64,000 nt of DNA from Halomarinibacterium sedimenti (GCF_019312585.1 NZ_JAHWDP010000003.1:124001-188000); one strand, 5' to 3'. Shown: positions 1 through 9,443, numbered from the stretch's first letter. Made by a program: numbers and translations. The notes: generated by a model from the sequence alone, not told the origin.

Positions 1-565
1 TATGAGTAGTGATATATTTTCTCGTGAATTGGATTTTTCAAAATTTGATTTAATCTATGCCGGTGCCCAAAAGAATATGGGTCCTGCTGGAACTACTCTA
101 GTGGTTGTAAAAGAAGAAATTTTAGGGAAAGTAAGCAGAAATATCCCTTCTATGTTGGATTATAAAATTCATATTAATTCAGAGAGCATGTTTAATACGC
201 CTTCGGTTTTTGCAGTGTATGTTTCCATGCTCACCTTAGACTGGTTAAAAAATTTAGGAGGAATATCTGCAATTGAGAAGATTAACAACAAAAAAGCTGA
301 CACTATTTATACAGAAATTGATAGAAATCCTTTGTTTAAAGGCTTTGCGCAAAAAGAAGATCGATCAAAAATGAATGCTACTTTTACCTTGGTCGAAGGA
401 GCAAATCAAGAACTTTTTGATGGCCTCTGGAAAGCAGCAGGAATAAGCGGTATTAATGGTCACCGAAGTGTTGGTGGCTACCGCGCCTCTATGTACAATG
501 CACTGCCATTAGAAAGTGTACAAGTGCTCGTTGAAGTAATGAAAGAATTTGAAAGAAAATCATAA
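1..565 (+). CDS. serC: Phosphoserine aminotransferase, C-terminal part (cut by window edge)
   Basis: PLP enzyme converting 3-phosphohydroxypyruvate and glutamate to phosphoserine, the second step of serine synthesis. The visible 187 residues carry the PLP-lysine context AGAQKNMGP (Lys24 of the fragment), the INGHRSVGGYRASMYNA substrate-binding region and the normal C-terminal end VMKEFE. The N-terminal half lies before base 1, so the ATG at base 2 is internal and not the start. serA follows after 9 bases, so the two genes are almost certainly cotranscribed. The family assignment is secure; only the start is missing. Confidence 0.95.
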   Translation, partial: MSSDIFSRELDFSKFDLIYAGAQKNMGPAGTTLVVVKEEILGKVSRNIPSMLDYKIHINSESMFNTPSVFAVYVSMLTLDWLKNLGGISAIEKINNKKADTIYTEIDRNPLFKGFAQKEDRSKMNATFTLVEGANQELFDGLWKAAGISGINGHRSVGGYRASMYNALPLESVQVLVEVMKEFERKS

Positions 566-574
566 TTAGTAAGA

Positions 575-1528
575 ATGAAAGTATTAGCAAACGACGGGAT
601 CTCTCAAACGGGGATCGACGCTTTAGAAGCGGCTGGTATAAAGGTAATAACTACAAAAGTAGCTCAAGAGCAATTAATTAATTACATTAACGAACATCAA
701 ATAAATGTCATCTTAGTTCGCAGTGCCACTAAGGTGAGAAAAGATATTATTGATGCCTGCCCGAGCATTAAAATTATTGGTCGTGGAGGCGTTGGAATGG
801 ATAATATTGATGTAGAATATGCAAGGCAAAAAGGATTGCATGTAATTAACACACCAGCAGCCTCCTCTGCATCTGTAGCCGAATTGGTTTTTGCGCATCT
901 CTTTGGAGGAGTTCGCTTTTTATTTGACAGTAATAGAAATATGCCATTGGAAGGAGACACCAAATTTGGTGATCTAAAGAAAAGTTATGCCAAAGGAAAA
1001 GAGCTTCGTGGTAAAACCATGGGGATTGTTGGTTTTGGACGAATTGGTCGTGAAGTGGCAAAAATTGCTCTTGGCTGTGGAATGAAAGTAATTTATAGTG
1101 ATAGCTTTGTTGAAAATGCAGCTATTTCCTTAACTTTCTATGACGGACAAAAAGTAAATTTTTCATTTAAAACTCAGTCGTTAGAGAGTTTATTGAAAGA
1201 AAGTGATTTTATTTCTCTTCATGTTCCTGCACAAAAGGAGTATGTTATTGGAGCTTCAGAAATTTCTCTAATGAAGGATGGCGCAGCACTTATTAATGCG
1301 GCTCGTGGAGGTGTTATTGACGAAGTGGCTTTAATTGAAGCTTTGGAAAATAAAAAATTATCTTTTGCTGCACTAGATGTTTTTGAGAATGAGCCCACAC
1401 CCGAGATAAAAATTTTAATGAATACAAAAATTTCATTAAGTCCTCATATTGGTGCTGCTACATTAGAAGCACAAGATAGAATTGGAGAAGAGCTTGCAGA
1501 ACAAATTATTTCAATATCAAAAGCATAG
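575..1528 (+). CDS. serA: D-3-phosphoglycerate dehydrogenase
   Basis: NAD-dependent oxidation of 3-phosphoglycerate, the first committed step of serine synthesis. The 317-residue protein has the D-isomer-specific 2-hydroxyacid dehydrogenase layout: a substrate domain with GRGGVGMDNID, a Rossmann domain with GIVGFGRIGRE, and the catalytic Arg (NAARGG), Glu (DVFENEP) and His (SPHIGAAT). It lacks the C-terminal ACT serine-sensing domain of longer SerA proteins, so it is the short form and probably not inhibited by serine through ACT. It sits 9 bases after serC, in the same operon. A different 2-hydroxyacid specificity is possible but unlikely next to serC. Confidence 0.92.
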   Translation: MKVLANDGISQTGIDALEAAGIKVITTKVAQEQLINYINEHQINVILVRSATKVRKDIIDACPSIKIIGRGGVGMDNIDVEYARQKGLHVINTPAASSASVAELVFAHLFGGVRFLFDSNRNMPLEGDTKFGDLKKSYAKGKELRGKTMGIVGFGRIGREVAKIALGCGMKVIYSDSFVENAAISLTFYDGQKVNFSFKTQSLESLLKESDFISLHVPAQKEYVIGASEISLMKDGAALINAARGGVIDEVALIEALENKKLSFAALDVFENEPTPEIKILMNTKISLSPHIGAATLEAQDRIGEELAEQIISISKA

Positions 1529-1650
1529 ACGGTTATGACCAATTCTTTTTAACCTTAAAAGAATGAAATTCAACGAAAACGTAAATAAAGGACATACTTT
1601 ACATTGGCTTTATTTATTACTTTTAAACCAAACATTAAAATAAGTTACAA

Positions 1651-2292
1651 ATGTCAGGAATTCTAGATTTATTAAATAGCGAAGCAGGACGCCAAATTGT
1701 GATGGGTGTAAGCCAAGAAACTAAGCAACCAGCCGACAAAACAGCTTCTGTGCTACAAATGGCACTACCCTTGTTAATGGGAGCAATGAAAAGAAATGCT
1801 TCCACGCCAGAAGGTGCGGCAGGCTTATTAGGTGCTTTAAATAGTAAACACGATGGAAGTATCTTAGATAATTTAGGAGGTCTTTTTGGAGGAGGTGTAA
1901 ATGAGGAAGTTAAGCAAGATGGAATGGGAATTCTTGGTCACGTTTTAGGTGGATCTCAAGGAAATGTGGCAAATGCGTTGTCCCAAAAATCTGGAATGGA
2001 CTCTCAATCTGTAATGAATATTCTTCAAATCGCAGCACCCATTATATTAGGCTACCTTGGTAAGCAGAAACAACAACAAAATGTACAATCTCCAGATGCG
2101 CTTGGAGGTCTTTTAGGAGGCTTATTAGGTGGTGGAAGAAAGCAACAGAAACAGCAAAGTTTAATTGAATCTATTCTAGACGGAGACAACGATGGTAGTA
2201 TTGTAGATGACTTAGCAGGTATGGTATTTAGTAGTGGTAAAAAGAAAAGCGGACTTGGAGGTTTACTCGGAGGGCTTTTAGGTAGAAGGTAA
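1651..2292 (+). CDS. DUF937 domain-containing protein
   Basis: A 213-residue cytoplasmic protein of the DUF937 family, function unknown. It begins MSGILDLLNSEAGRQIV and contains repeated glycine-rich segments such as GLLGGLLGGG, together with acidic loops of the type DGDNDGSIVDDLAGM. No signal peptide or membrane segment is visible. It stands alone, 122 bases after serA, and is closed by a strong hairpin terminator. The low-complexity Gly/Leu repeats near residues 150-170 and at the C terminus are usual for the family. Family membership is fairly secure; the role is not known. Confidence 0.8.
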   Translation: MSGILDLLNSEAGRQIVMGVSQETKQPADKTASVLQMALPLLMGAMKRNASTPEGAAGLLGALNSKHDGSILDNLGGLFGGGVNEEVKQDGMGILGHVLGGSQGNVANALSQKSGMDSQSVMNILQIAAPIILGYLGKQKQQQNVQSPDALGGLLGGLLGGGRKQQKQQSLIESILDGDNDGSIVDDLAGMVFSSGKKKSGLGGLLGGLLGRR

Positions 2293-2309
2293 TTTTGCAA
2301 ACGAATCTA

Positions 2310-2336
2310 AATGCCCTTTTATAGGGCATTTTTTTT
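2310..2336 (+). terminator. Intrinsic terminator after the DUF937 gene
   Basis: Stem AATGCCCT/AGGGCATT (2310-2317 with 2323-2330), a 5-base loop and a T run. Confidence 0.85.
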
Positions 2337-2371
2337 GTTAAACACAGTTAAAATTAACAAGATAGCAGCAG

Positions 2372-2387
2372 TAATTTTGTAATTTTG
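2372..2387 (+). promoter_or_regulatory. Tandem Bacteroidota -7 boxes upstream of the DUF6146 gene
   Basis: TAATTTTG occurs twice end to end (2372-2379 and 2380-2387). Both match the Bacteroidota -7 consensus TANNTTTG. A TTG candidate start at 2385 would lie inside the second box, which supports the ATG at 2403. Confidence 0.5.
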
Positions 2388-2402
2388 ATAAAATACACTG
2401 CT

Positions 2403-2825
2403 ATGAAACACGTAATAATTATACTAGTAACGATTATTGCTTTTGCAAGTTGTAAAAGCACCTATTCCAATGGTGATAGTGATTCCAATGAAATTTCTAA
2501 CGATACAATTAAAATTAAAAATGATTCGCTGGAATATGAAATTATGATCATTGAGCCTGGCTTCAATAATTGGTTAGCAACGCAACCTCCAAGAGGGTAT
2601 TATGGACAAAGCTTTTTAGAATCTAGAAATCAACAATTTGTGCAACAGTATAATTACAGAGTCCAGAATCCTCAACAATTTGATCCACTACTCTATCAGC
2701 AGGAAATAAATTATAGGATGGGAGTAGATTATGGATATGAAGTTAATTACATGCTTTACAATTACTTTATTTATTTTCAAAGACAATACAAGCAAAATTT
2801 TATCGGTGGCAGGAGAAGAAACTAA
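2403..2825 (+). CDS. DUF6146 family lipoprotein
   Basis: Small predicted lipoprotein of about 140 residues. The start chosen is the ATG at 2403, giving MKHVIIILVTIIAFASCKS, a clear signal peptide II with lipobox FASC. The mature part is polar and rich in Asn, Gln and Tyr (for example MDYGYEVNYMLYNYFIYFQRQ near the end) and resembles the DUF6146 family of flavobacteria. A longer form beginning at TTG 2385 is rejected because it would start in the -7 box. It overlaps the next gene, which suggests translational coupling in a small envelope operon leading to the TonB receptor. Function unknown. Confidence 0.75.
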   Translation: MKHVIIILVTIIAFASCKSTYSNGDSDSNEISNDTIKIKNDSLEYEIMIIEPGFNNWLATQPPRGYYGQSFLESRNQQFVQQYNYRVQNPQQFDPLLYQQEINYRMGVDYGYEVNYMLYNYFIYFQRQYKQNFIGGRRRN

Positions 2826-3129
2826 TTTTGTAAAGCGGCTAAAAGCTAGATGGGGTGTTGATACAAATTGGCGAGTATTTGTCATTTTTACTGTATTTGC
2901 AATAACTGGGACAACATCTGCAAAGTTTGCTGGACCACTAACCGAAGTGCTAGGAATTACAAAAGAATTAAACCCATTTGTTTATTGGCCCATTCGAATT
3001 ATCATTATTTTACCCATTTACAAGATATTGTTGGTTATTTTTGGATGGCTTTTTGGAGAGTATACTTTTTTTAAGCAATTTGTATTAAAAATGTTACGAC
3101 ACTTAGGATTAGGGTTTTTAATGAAATGA
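2806..3129 (+). CDS. DUF6787-like small inner-membrane protein
   Basis: Small membrane protein with a conserved N-terminal motif KRLKARWGVDTNWRVFVIF, then two hydrophobic segments (around VIFTVFAITGTTSAKFAGPL and IRIIIILPIYKILLVIFGWLFG). This pattern matches the uncharacterised flavobacterial DUF6787 family. The start is uncertain. An ATG at 2731 would add residues encoded by an alternative frame of the DUF6146 gene, so I prefer the GTG at 2806, with a 20-base overlap. The stop overlaps the ATG of the next gene (ATGA arrangement at 3126-3129), so the two are translationally coupled. Function unknown. Confidence 0.65.
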   Translation: MAGEETNFVKRLKARWGVDTNWRVFVIFTVFAITGTTSAKFAGPLTEVLGITKELNPFVYWPIRIIIILPIYKILLVIFGWLFGEYTFFKQFVLKMLRHLGLGFLMK

Positions 3130-3458
3130 TTTTTTTAAAAAAACATACAGGTTTTTCATTTGTCATAACATTTGCGCTATGCCTTACGTTGCTATTGCCT
3201 TCTGCAATACAATTCACGCATTTATTTGAAAATCACAAACACGTCTCTTGTGGTGATACCACAACTCATTTTCATGAAAAAGAGCTAGATTGTTCTATTC
3301 AAAATTTTCATTTAAACATCTTTTCTTTTCATTTATTTGAATACCCAGATTTTTCAAAAAAAATCACCTTTACCGAAAGGATTAATCATTATGTTAGTCT
3401 TTATCTAAATCAATATTCTTCCTATTTTTACCTAAGAGGACCTCCGCATTTAGCTTAA
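3126..3458 (+). CDS. Small secreted His/Cys-rich protein, possible metal-binding partner of the receptor
   Basis: A 110-residue protein with an N-terminal hydrophobic export signal (FVITFALCLTLLLPSAIQF) followed by a compact set of potential metal ligands, HLFENHKHVSCG then THFHEKELDC. The C terminus is YFYLRGPPHLA. It is coupled by overlapping stop and start to the small membrane gene before it and lies 48 bases upstream of the TonB receptor. I infer a periplasmic or membrane-anchored role in metal (for example zinc or copper) handling with that receptor. No established family function is known to me. Confidence 0.6.
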   Translation: MIFLKKHTGFSFVITFALCLTLLLPSAIQFTHLFENHKHVSCGDTTTHFHEKELDCSIQNFHLNIFSFHLFEYPDFSKKITFTERINHYVSLYLNQYSSYFYLRGPPHLA

Positions 3459-3506
3459 TTTTTTAGATCAAATAAATTACTTTAATCATTTTAAAATTAA
3501 GACTAT

Positions 3507-5717
3507 ATGAAAAATATTTATAGCCTTTTTGGCCTGTTATTTATATCCCAATTAACTTTTTCTCAAGCTACTTTGGAAGGTAGTATTGTAGATGAAAACA
3601 ATCAATCCGTTTTAGCCACTGTTTATCTGCCTCAAATTGAAAAAGGGGCTGTAAGTGATGTAAATGGAAAATACTTAGTTACTCAAATTCCGAATGGAAA
3701 TTATACTGTAATTATTTCTGCATTGGGATACGAGACTTTATCGTTTAAGCTAAGTTTTTTAAAAAATGAAACTATTGCTAAACATATAGTACTAAAAGAA
3801 AGAGCTGTGGAAATGGAGGAAGTTATCATTTCCACTCCTTTTCATAAACTGCAAAGTGAAAATGTGATGAAAGTGGAGCGTATTACCACAGAGCAACTCA
3901 CCAAAAATGGCGCTGTTAACTTATCTCAAGGTATTTCAAATATGGCAGGAGTATCCACAGTGAGTACAGGCAATGGCATTGGAAAACCTGTAATACGAGG
4001 ATTGAGCAGCAACAGAGTCCTTACCTATACTCAAGGGGTTCGCCTTGAGAATCAACAGTTTGGAGATGAGCACGGACTCGGAATTAGCGGCAACGGGATT
4101 GAAAGCGTTGAAGTTATTAAAGGCCCCGCTTCTCTACTTTATGGAAGTGATGCCATAGGAGGTGTACTTTATTTAAACCCTGAAGGATTTGCTACCGATA
4201 ATGAAACGGAGGTAGACGGAACAGGATCTTATTTTTCAAACACAAAAGGTTTTAACAGTAGCATTGGCGCTAAAACTTCAGGAGAAAAAGTAAAATTCTT
4301 AGTGAGAGGAAGCCGAGCATCATTTTCAGATTATGAAACTGGAGACGAGTATCGAGTTACAAATACTCGTTATAATGAATACGATATAAAAACAGGTATA
4401 CGATTTCAAGATAAGAGACTAAAGTCAACTCTTCGTTATAATTATAATCGTTCTAATATTGGAATCCCAGAAGAAATAGGTGCTCAAAATACTTCAAAAG
4501 AATTACTCCTCCCTTTTCAGGAAATTGACAATCACATATTAAGCTTGGACAACACTTTGTTCTTGAACAACTCAAGTCTGGATATTAAAACCGGTTATCT
4601 CTTTAATGACCGAAGGGAATTTGAAGAATCAGCAGACGAAGCAGCTTTAAGATTAAAACTGAATACATTTACTTATGACGTAAAATACAACCTTCCAGAA
4701 TTGGGTCATTTTACTACTATTGTAGGAGTGCAAGGGATGCTTCAAGATAACAAAAATTTTGGGGAAGAGATTTTAATCCCTAATGCTAAGAAGGTAGATT
4801 TTGGGGTTTTTGCTACGACTCACTTACATTTGAAAGATTGGGATTTTCAAGGAGGACTCCGTCTAGACACTAGAAAAATAAAAACAGAAGATGCCCGCAA
4901 CCCTCAAGATGAAGATTTTATTCCTTCAATAGATAAAGATTACAATAGTTTTAATGTAGCATTAGGAGCTAAATATAATTTTTCAGAAACATTTACTGGG
5001 CGACTTAATTTGGCAAGTGGTTTTAGAGCACCTAATCTAGCTGAATTAACGTCAAACGGTGTCCATGAAGGAACCAATAGATATGAAATTGGAAACCCTG
5101 ATTTAAATAACGAACAAAGCTTCCAAACAGATTTGGCATTCGAATATCGCAGTGAACATTTTGAAGCTTTTGCCAATGGATTCTATAACACCATAAACAA
5201 TTACATATTTATTAGCCCAACGGGTGATGTTATTGAAGATAATCGTGTTTTTAACTATGTTCAAAATGGGGCGAAATTATTCGGAGGTGAGATTGGATTT
5301 CATTTACACCCACACCCGCTTGATTGGTTACATTGGGAGAGTAGTTATGAAACGGTTATAGGAGAGTTAAAGGAAGGTGGAAATTTACCTCTCATTCCAG
5401 CAAATACACTTAATAATACTATAAGATTAGAATTGAATGATGGAGGCTTTTTGAAATCACCCTATAGCTTTATTACACTTGAGAATATTTTTGCTCAAAA
5501 TAATGCAAGTGAATTTGAGACTACAACCAAAGGCTATAACTTGTTAAGTCTTGGTTTTGGTGCTACCGTAAAATGGAATAAAATTGAATTTAATTGGGGG
5601 GTAAATGCTACTAATATTACTAATGAAAGTTTTATCAATCATCTCTCTAGGCTAAAAGCAGACGAAATTCTTAATCCGGGAAGGAGTATCAATTTTAATT
5701 TAGGATTTACCCTTTAA
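3507..5717 (+). CDS. TonB-dependent outer-membrane receptor, possibly for a metal ion
   Basis: A 736-residue receptor. It has a signal peptide (MKNIYSLFGLLFISQLTFSQA), a CarboxypepD-regulatory-like domain (residues about 22-100), a plug domain (about 110-225, with GIGKPVIRGLSSNRVLTYTQG and VEVIKGPASLLYGSDAIGG) and a beta-barrel ending in phenylalanine-containing NFNLGFTL. A loop carries GFHLHPHPLDWLHWES, a His-rich stretch like those in ZnuD-type metal receptors. With the His/Cys-rich small protein just upstream, this suggests uptake of a transition metal or metal complex; that substrate call is inference. The gene ends at a bidirectional terminator. Confidence 0.85.
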   Translation: MKNIYSLFGLLFISQLTFSQATLEGSIVDENNQSVLATVYLPQIEKGAVSDVNGKYLVTQIPNGNYTVIISALGYETLSFKLSFLKNETIAKHIVLKERAVEMEEVIISTPFHKLQSENVMKVERITTEQLTKNGAVNLSQGISNMAGVSTVSTGNGIGKPVIRGLSSNRVLTYTQGVRLENQQFGDEHGLGISGNGIESVEVIKGPASLLYGSDAIGGVLYLNPEGFATDNETEVDGTGSYFSNTKGFNSSIGAKTSGEKVKFLVRGSRASFSDYETGDEYRVTNTRYNEYDIKTGIRFQDKRLKSTLRYNYNRSNIGIPEEIGAQNTSKELLLPFQEIDNHILSLDNTLFLNNSSLDIKTGYLFNDRREFEESADEAALRLKLNTFTYDVKYNLPELGHFTTIVGVQGMLQDNKNFGEEILIPNAKKVDFGVFATTHLHLKDWDFQGGLRLDTRKIKTEDARNPQDEDFIPSIDKDYNSFNVALGAKYNFSETFTGRLNLASGFRAPNLAELTSNGVHEGTNRYEIGNPDLNNEQSFQTDLAFEYRSEHFEAFANGFYNTINNYIFISPTGDVIEDNRVFNYVQNGAKLFGGEIGFHLHPHPLDWLHWESSYETVIGELKEGGNLPLIPANTLNNTIRLELNDGGFLKSPYSFITLENIFAQNNASEFETTTKGYNLLSLGFGATVKWNKIEFNWGVNATNITNESFINHLSRLKADEILNPGRSINFNLGFTL

Positions 5718-5744
5718 AAAAAGCCCCAATTGGGGCTTTTTTTT
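5716..5744. terminator. Bidirectional terminator between convergent genes
   Basis: A GCCCCAATTGGGGC palindrome flanked by an A run on the left and a T run on the right. It can stop the receptor transcript (+) and the small membrane gene transcript (-). Confidence 0.85.
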
Positions 5745-6051
5745 ATTCGTTTACCTTAACCTCGATGGCTTGCGGTGTTGGTTGTTTTTTTTCAGAAGAA
5801 AAAACATAGGTATATAACCACATTAAAGTAAATGTGGGGATAAAGTCAAAGGGTAAAATCTCTTCAATAAAAACTACTGCTGCAGCAATTTTACCAGTAG
5901 TCCCTTCATACATATCACTCATTTTTTTAGCAGCAATAGGCGCCCAAATAAGATCAAGAAAGGGTCCCGCAACTGGTATAAACATAGTAGCCATACCTAC
6001 AAGATCATATAAGATACTTTTTCTAAGTAATTTGAATTTGGTATTTTTCAT
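5743..6051 (-). CDS. Small membrane protein of unknown function
   Basis: About 102 residues from the ATG at 6051 (MKNTKFKLLRKSIL); a longer TTG start at 6057 is less likely. Hydrophobic segments lie around LVGMATMFIPVAGPFLDLIWAPIAA and in the FIPTFTLMWLYTYVF region. The motif PVAGPFLDLIWAPIAAKKMSDMYEGTTGK resembles a family of small flavobacterial inner-membrane proteins without known role. The C-terminal tail is polar. It is transcribed away from folE territory and ends inside the shared terminator. I do not recognise a function. Confidence 0.65.
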   Translation of the reverse strand: MKNTKFKLLRKSILYDLVGMATMFIPVAGPFLDLIWAPIAAKKMSDMYEGTTGKIAAAVVFIEEILPFDFIPTFTLMWLYTYVFSSEKKQPTPQAIEVKVNE

Positions 6052-6097
6052 TTTCAATTATTTAATTGTTTATAATAAAGCAATAAACATGCCAAAT

Positions 6098-6697
6098 TTA
6101 AGATAGTTCTGTTCCTATCAATTTTAGGAATTCGTTTCGCGTTTCAATCTTTTCAAATTGTCCTCGAAAACCAGAAGTTGTGGTAACACTATTCTGCTTT
6201 TGTACACCTCGCATCATCATACACATATGCGAAGCTTCAATAACTACGGCAACACCTTTTGGTTTTAACGTGGTATTAATACACTCTAGTATGTCATGCG
6301 TTAGGCGTTCCTGCACTTGTAATCTACGGGCAAAAACATCCACTACCCTTGGTATTTTGCTTAAACCAACTATATATCCATTTGGTATGTAGGCGATATG
6401 TGCCTTTCCAAAGAACGGTAAAATATGGTGTTCACAAAGGGAATAAAGCTCAATTTCTTTTACAATCACCATATCGTTATAACTTTCAGCAAACATAGCG
6501 CTGCGAAGAATTTCAGCTGGATCTTGACAATGTCCAGAAGTTAGAAATTGCATCGCTTTGGCAGCTCTTTCCGGTGTTTTTAAAATACCCTCCCTGTCCA
6601 CATCTTCTCCTATTCCTTTTAAAATTTCGGAAAAGTTATTTTTCAAGTCATCAGTCACATTTTCACTGTATTCTTCAAAGTATTTATACGATCCCAT
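6098..6697 (-). CDS. folE: GTP cyclohydrolase I
   Basis: Zinc enzyme converting GTP to 7,8-dihydroneopterin triphosphate, the entry to folate and pterin synthesis. The sequence shows the zinc and active-site signature [23 protein letters not shown], the substrate loop [24 protein letters not shown], and the second zinc Cys within [11 protein letters not shown]. The C-terminal [11 protein letters not shown] is typical. I chose the ATG at 6697 ([10 protein letters not shown]), which fits the usual flavobacterial N terminus; a start at 6736 would add 13 residues. Complete and about the usual length (199 aa). Its own transcription unit, ending 41 bases before the next gene. Confidence 0.95.
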   Translation of the reverse strand: MGSYKYFEEYSENVTDDLKNNFSEILKGIGEDVDREGILKTPERAAKAMQFLTSGHCQDPAEILRSAMFAESYNDMVIVKEIELYSLCEHHILPFFGKAHIAYIPNGYIVGLSKIPRVVDVFARRLQVQERLTHDILECINTTLKPKGVAVVIEASHMCMMMRGVQKQNSVTTTSGFRGQFEKIETRNEFLKLIGTELS

Positions 6698-6928
6698 ATT
6701 TTTTATTTCTATTAAAGTATTGCATTTTTTTTTCAATATGGCAATTTAATTTTACTAAATCTATAGCTATTTCAGTTTTTAACTTTTCGTTAGTAAACTA
6801 TGCCAAAGGATACTCTTAGTTTTGTTTAACAACCACCTTAACCAATCACTCCGCCTATTTTTCTGAAGTGATTTTGCAAATCAAAGCTTTACAAACTTTT
6901 TTTAGTTTGTAACAATTTAATTCGAAGC

Positions 6929-9385
6929 ATGTCTTTATTAAACAAAAAACAACCGTCAATGAAATTAGTAGTTTTGCTTCTTGCACTTTGCTTTTCCATT
7001 TCAATACAATCTCAAGAAAGAAAATCGCTCACTATTAGTAGAACTGATAATGCTCCCAAAATAGACGGAGTCTTGAATGACGACGCTTGGCAAAATGCAG
7101 ACGAGGCAAAGGATTTTACACAGTTTAGACCCGAAATGGGGCTGGCTGAAAAGCCACATCAAAAAAGCATTGTAAAAATGGTATATGATGACAATGCTAT
7201 TTATGTAGGAGCCTATTTGTACGACAATCCAGGAGACATAATGAAGCAATTTACCAGTAGGGATAACTTTGGGCAATCAGATTTTTTTGGTGTTGTGTTA
7301 AATCCAAATAATGATGCCCAAAATGATACAGAATTCTTCGTTTTTAGCTCAGGAACTCAGGCAGATGCTATTGCCAACCCTAGTAATGGAGAAGATTTTG
7401 GATGGAATGGAGTTTGGGATAGTAGCGTTCAAATTGTAGAAGATGGTTGGATTGTTGAAATGAAAATTCCTTATGCGAATTTGCGATTTGCTAATCAGGA
7501 AGTACAAACCTGGGGTTTACAGTTTCATAGAAGGTTTAGAACCGATAATTCACAATATTCTTGGAATCCCATTGATAGAACCAAAGGAAATATTGGGCTG
7601 TATCATGGCGTTCTTAACGGAATAGAAAATATATCACCCCCCACTCGCTTGAGTTTTTATCCCTTTGCATCGACATTAATTCGCACTTTTGACGGCGAAA
7701 CAACAGATGATTATAGTTTGGGGATGGATGTAAAATACGGACTTACAGAGAACTTTACACTAGATGCCACTTTAATTCCAGACTTTAGTCAAGCTGGGTT
7801 TGACAATGTACAACTTAATTTAGGTCCGTTTGAACAAACCTTTTCTGAGCAACGACAGTTTTTTACCGAAGGTGTTGATCTTTTTAGTAAAGGAAATCTA
7901 TTCTATTCACGTAGAATTGGTGGTCCCCCGTCAAGTTACCCTGAAATTGATGAGGATAATGAAAAATTAATTGGTCAACCTAATAAAGTGAAAGTGTTGA
8001 ATGCGGTAAAAGTTTCTGGTCGTACAAAAAAAGGGCTTGGAATTGGTTTTTTTAATGCTATTACCGAAAAGACATCTGCAAAAATTAAAAATATTAATAC
8101 GGGAGAAATACGCGAAGAAGTTGTGGAGCCTTTTACCAACTATAATATAATGGTTGTTGATCAGCAATTCAATAAAAACTCTTCAGTTAGTTTAATTAAT
8201 ACTAGTGTTATTCGAAACGGTGGATTTAGAGATGGTAATGTGACGGCTGCGTTATTCGATATTACAGACAAAGCAAATAAATGGAATGTTGATGGCGCTG
8301 TAAAGATGAGTAATCTGAACCTTCCCGAAGACAATAAAACAGGTTTTAGCACTTCACTTGAGGTAGAAAAAGTAAGTGGAAAATATCGCTATGGTATTGA
8401 AAATGTAACCGCAGACACCAAATATAATATTAACGATTTAGGGGTCTTATTCAGAAATAATTATAACAATTTTCATGCCTTCGGATCCTATCGAATTTTT
8501 GAACCTACGGAAACGTTTAACAACATTAATGTGTATATATGGGCTCAATACGAGTCGCTTTTTAAACCTAGTAAATATACTGGTAATGAAGTAGGTTTAG
8601 ACATTTATACTCAATCTACAAAACTTTGGGAATACGGGATGAATGTTAATTACAAAATAGGAAAACAACACGACTATTTTGAACCTAGACGCGAAGGCTA
8701 CTTTTTTACTTTTCAAAACGAAATGAATGTTTCTACCTATATGGGAACCAATTATGCTAAACGCCTAGCTAGTTTCGTTAATGCAGGTTTTGCAACTCAA
8801 TTTGACCCAGAAAGAGATTTATTCTATTATTGGATTGGAGCAGAACCAAGAATGCGTTTTACAGATAAATTCTCATTAAGTTATAGTATCAATTACCAAG
8901 GTGGCGGCGGGGGCCGGGGATTTGTCACAAATCTTGATGATGATATTATCTTTGGAGAACGAGATCAAAAAACTGTAACAAATAGCATTTCTGGAAGCTA
9001 CAATTTTAACCCTTTTCATGCACTATCACTTACTTTTCGAAATTATTGGGCCACCGTGACTTATGACAACCCTTTATTTGTGCTCCTAGAAGATGGTACG
9101 CTTTCCACAAAAGACAATATTTTAACAACCGATATTAGCGACCCTAATATCAATTTTAATACTTGGAATTTAGATTTTCGCTATACTTGGCAATTTGCTC
9201 CTGGAAGTCAATTAACAGCGCTTTACCGGAATTCTTTATTTAATTCAAATGCAGAGTCTTCTGCAACCTATTTTGAAAGTATTGAAAGACTTTTCGAACA
9301 GCCCATAGAGCACGTTTTCTCACTACGAGTCGTCTATTTTATAGATTATAACAACATTAAAAACGTATTCAAGAAAAACTCCTAA
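6929..9385 (+). CDS. DUF5916 outer-membrane protein with CBM9-like N-terminal domain
   Basis: An 818-residue exported protein. After a signal peptide (KLVVLLLALCFSISIQSQ) comes a carbohydrate-binding-module-9-like beta-sandwich (about residues 35-235, with APKIDGVLNDDAWQNA and DFFGVVLNPNNDAQNDTEFFVF). The rest matches the DUF5916 beta-barrel region, with the recurrent motif FSQAGFDNVQLNLGPFEQTFSEQRQFFTEG. The family is common in Bacteroidota outer membranes and has no firm function; a role in glycan binding or hydrolysis is often assumed. It is a single-gene unit. The start may alternatively be the internal Met11 directly before the signal peptide. Confidence 0.85.
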   Translation: MSLLNKKQPSMKLVVLLLALCFSISIQSQERKSLTISRTDNAPKIDGVLNDDAWQNADEAKDFTQFRPEMGLAEKPHQKSIVKMVYDDNAIYVGAYLYDNPGDIMKQFTSRDNFGQSDFFGVVLNPNNDAQNDTEFFVFSSGTQADAIANPSNGEDFGWNGVWDSSVQIVEDGWIVEMKIPYANLRFANQEVQTWGLQFHRRFRTDNSQYSWNPIDRTKGNIGLYHGVLNGIENISPPTRLSFYPFASTLIRTFDGETTDDYSLGMDVKYGLTENFTLDATLIPDFSQAGFDNVQLNLGPFEQTFSEQRQFFTEGVDLFSKGNLFYSRRIGGPPSSYPEIDEDNEKLIGQPNKVKVLNAVKVSGRTKKGLGIGFFNAITEKTSAKIKNINTGEIREEVVEPFTNYNIMVVDQQFNKNSSVSLINTSVIRNGGFRDGNVTAALFDITDKANKWNVDGAVKMSNLNLPEDNKTGFSTSLEVEKVSGKYRYGIENVTADTKYNINDLGVLFRNNYNNFHAFGSYRIFEPTETFNNINVYIWAQYESLFKPSKYTGNEVGLDIYTQSTKLWEYGMNVNYKIGKQHDYFEPRREGYFFTFQNEMNVSTYMGTNYAKRLASFVNAGFATQFDPERDLFYYWIGAEPRMRFTDKFSLSYSINYQGGGGGRGFVTNLDDDIIFGERDQKTVTNSISGSYNFNPFHALSLTFRNYWATVTYDNPLFVLLEDGTLSTKDNILTTDISDPNINFNTWNLDFRYTWQFAPGSQLTALYRNSLFNSNAESSATYFESIERLFEQPIEHVFSLRVVYFIDYNNIKNVFKKNS

Positions 9386-9443
9386 ACCACTTCCCTTGTG
9401 CATTCAATGCGAATATACTATTTTCACGAAGTAATTCTAGGAA

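Noticed and set aside
697-963. Minus-strand open frames inside serA and many similar frames opposite long genes elsewhere
   Set aside because: They are opposite-strand shadows of well-supported genes, with no recognisable protein features.
2385-2402. Longer start (TTG at 2385) for the DUF6146 gene
   Set aside because: It lies in a -7 box and the ATG at 2403 begins a proper lipoprotein signal.
2731-2805. ATG at 2731 as the start of the DUF6787-like gene
   Set aside because: It would give about 95 bases of overlap with the DUF6146 gene; the family-like sequence starts only near KRLKARWG. A later start is more plausible, although the exact codon stays uncertain.
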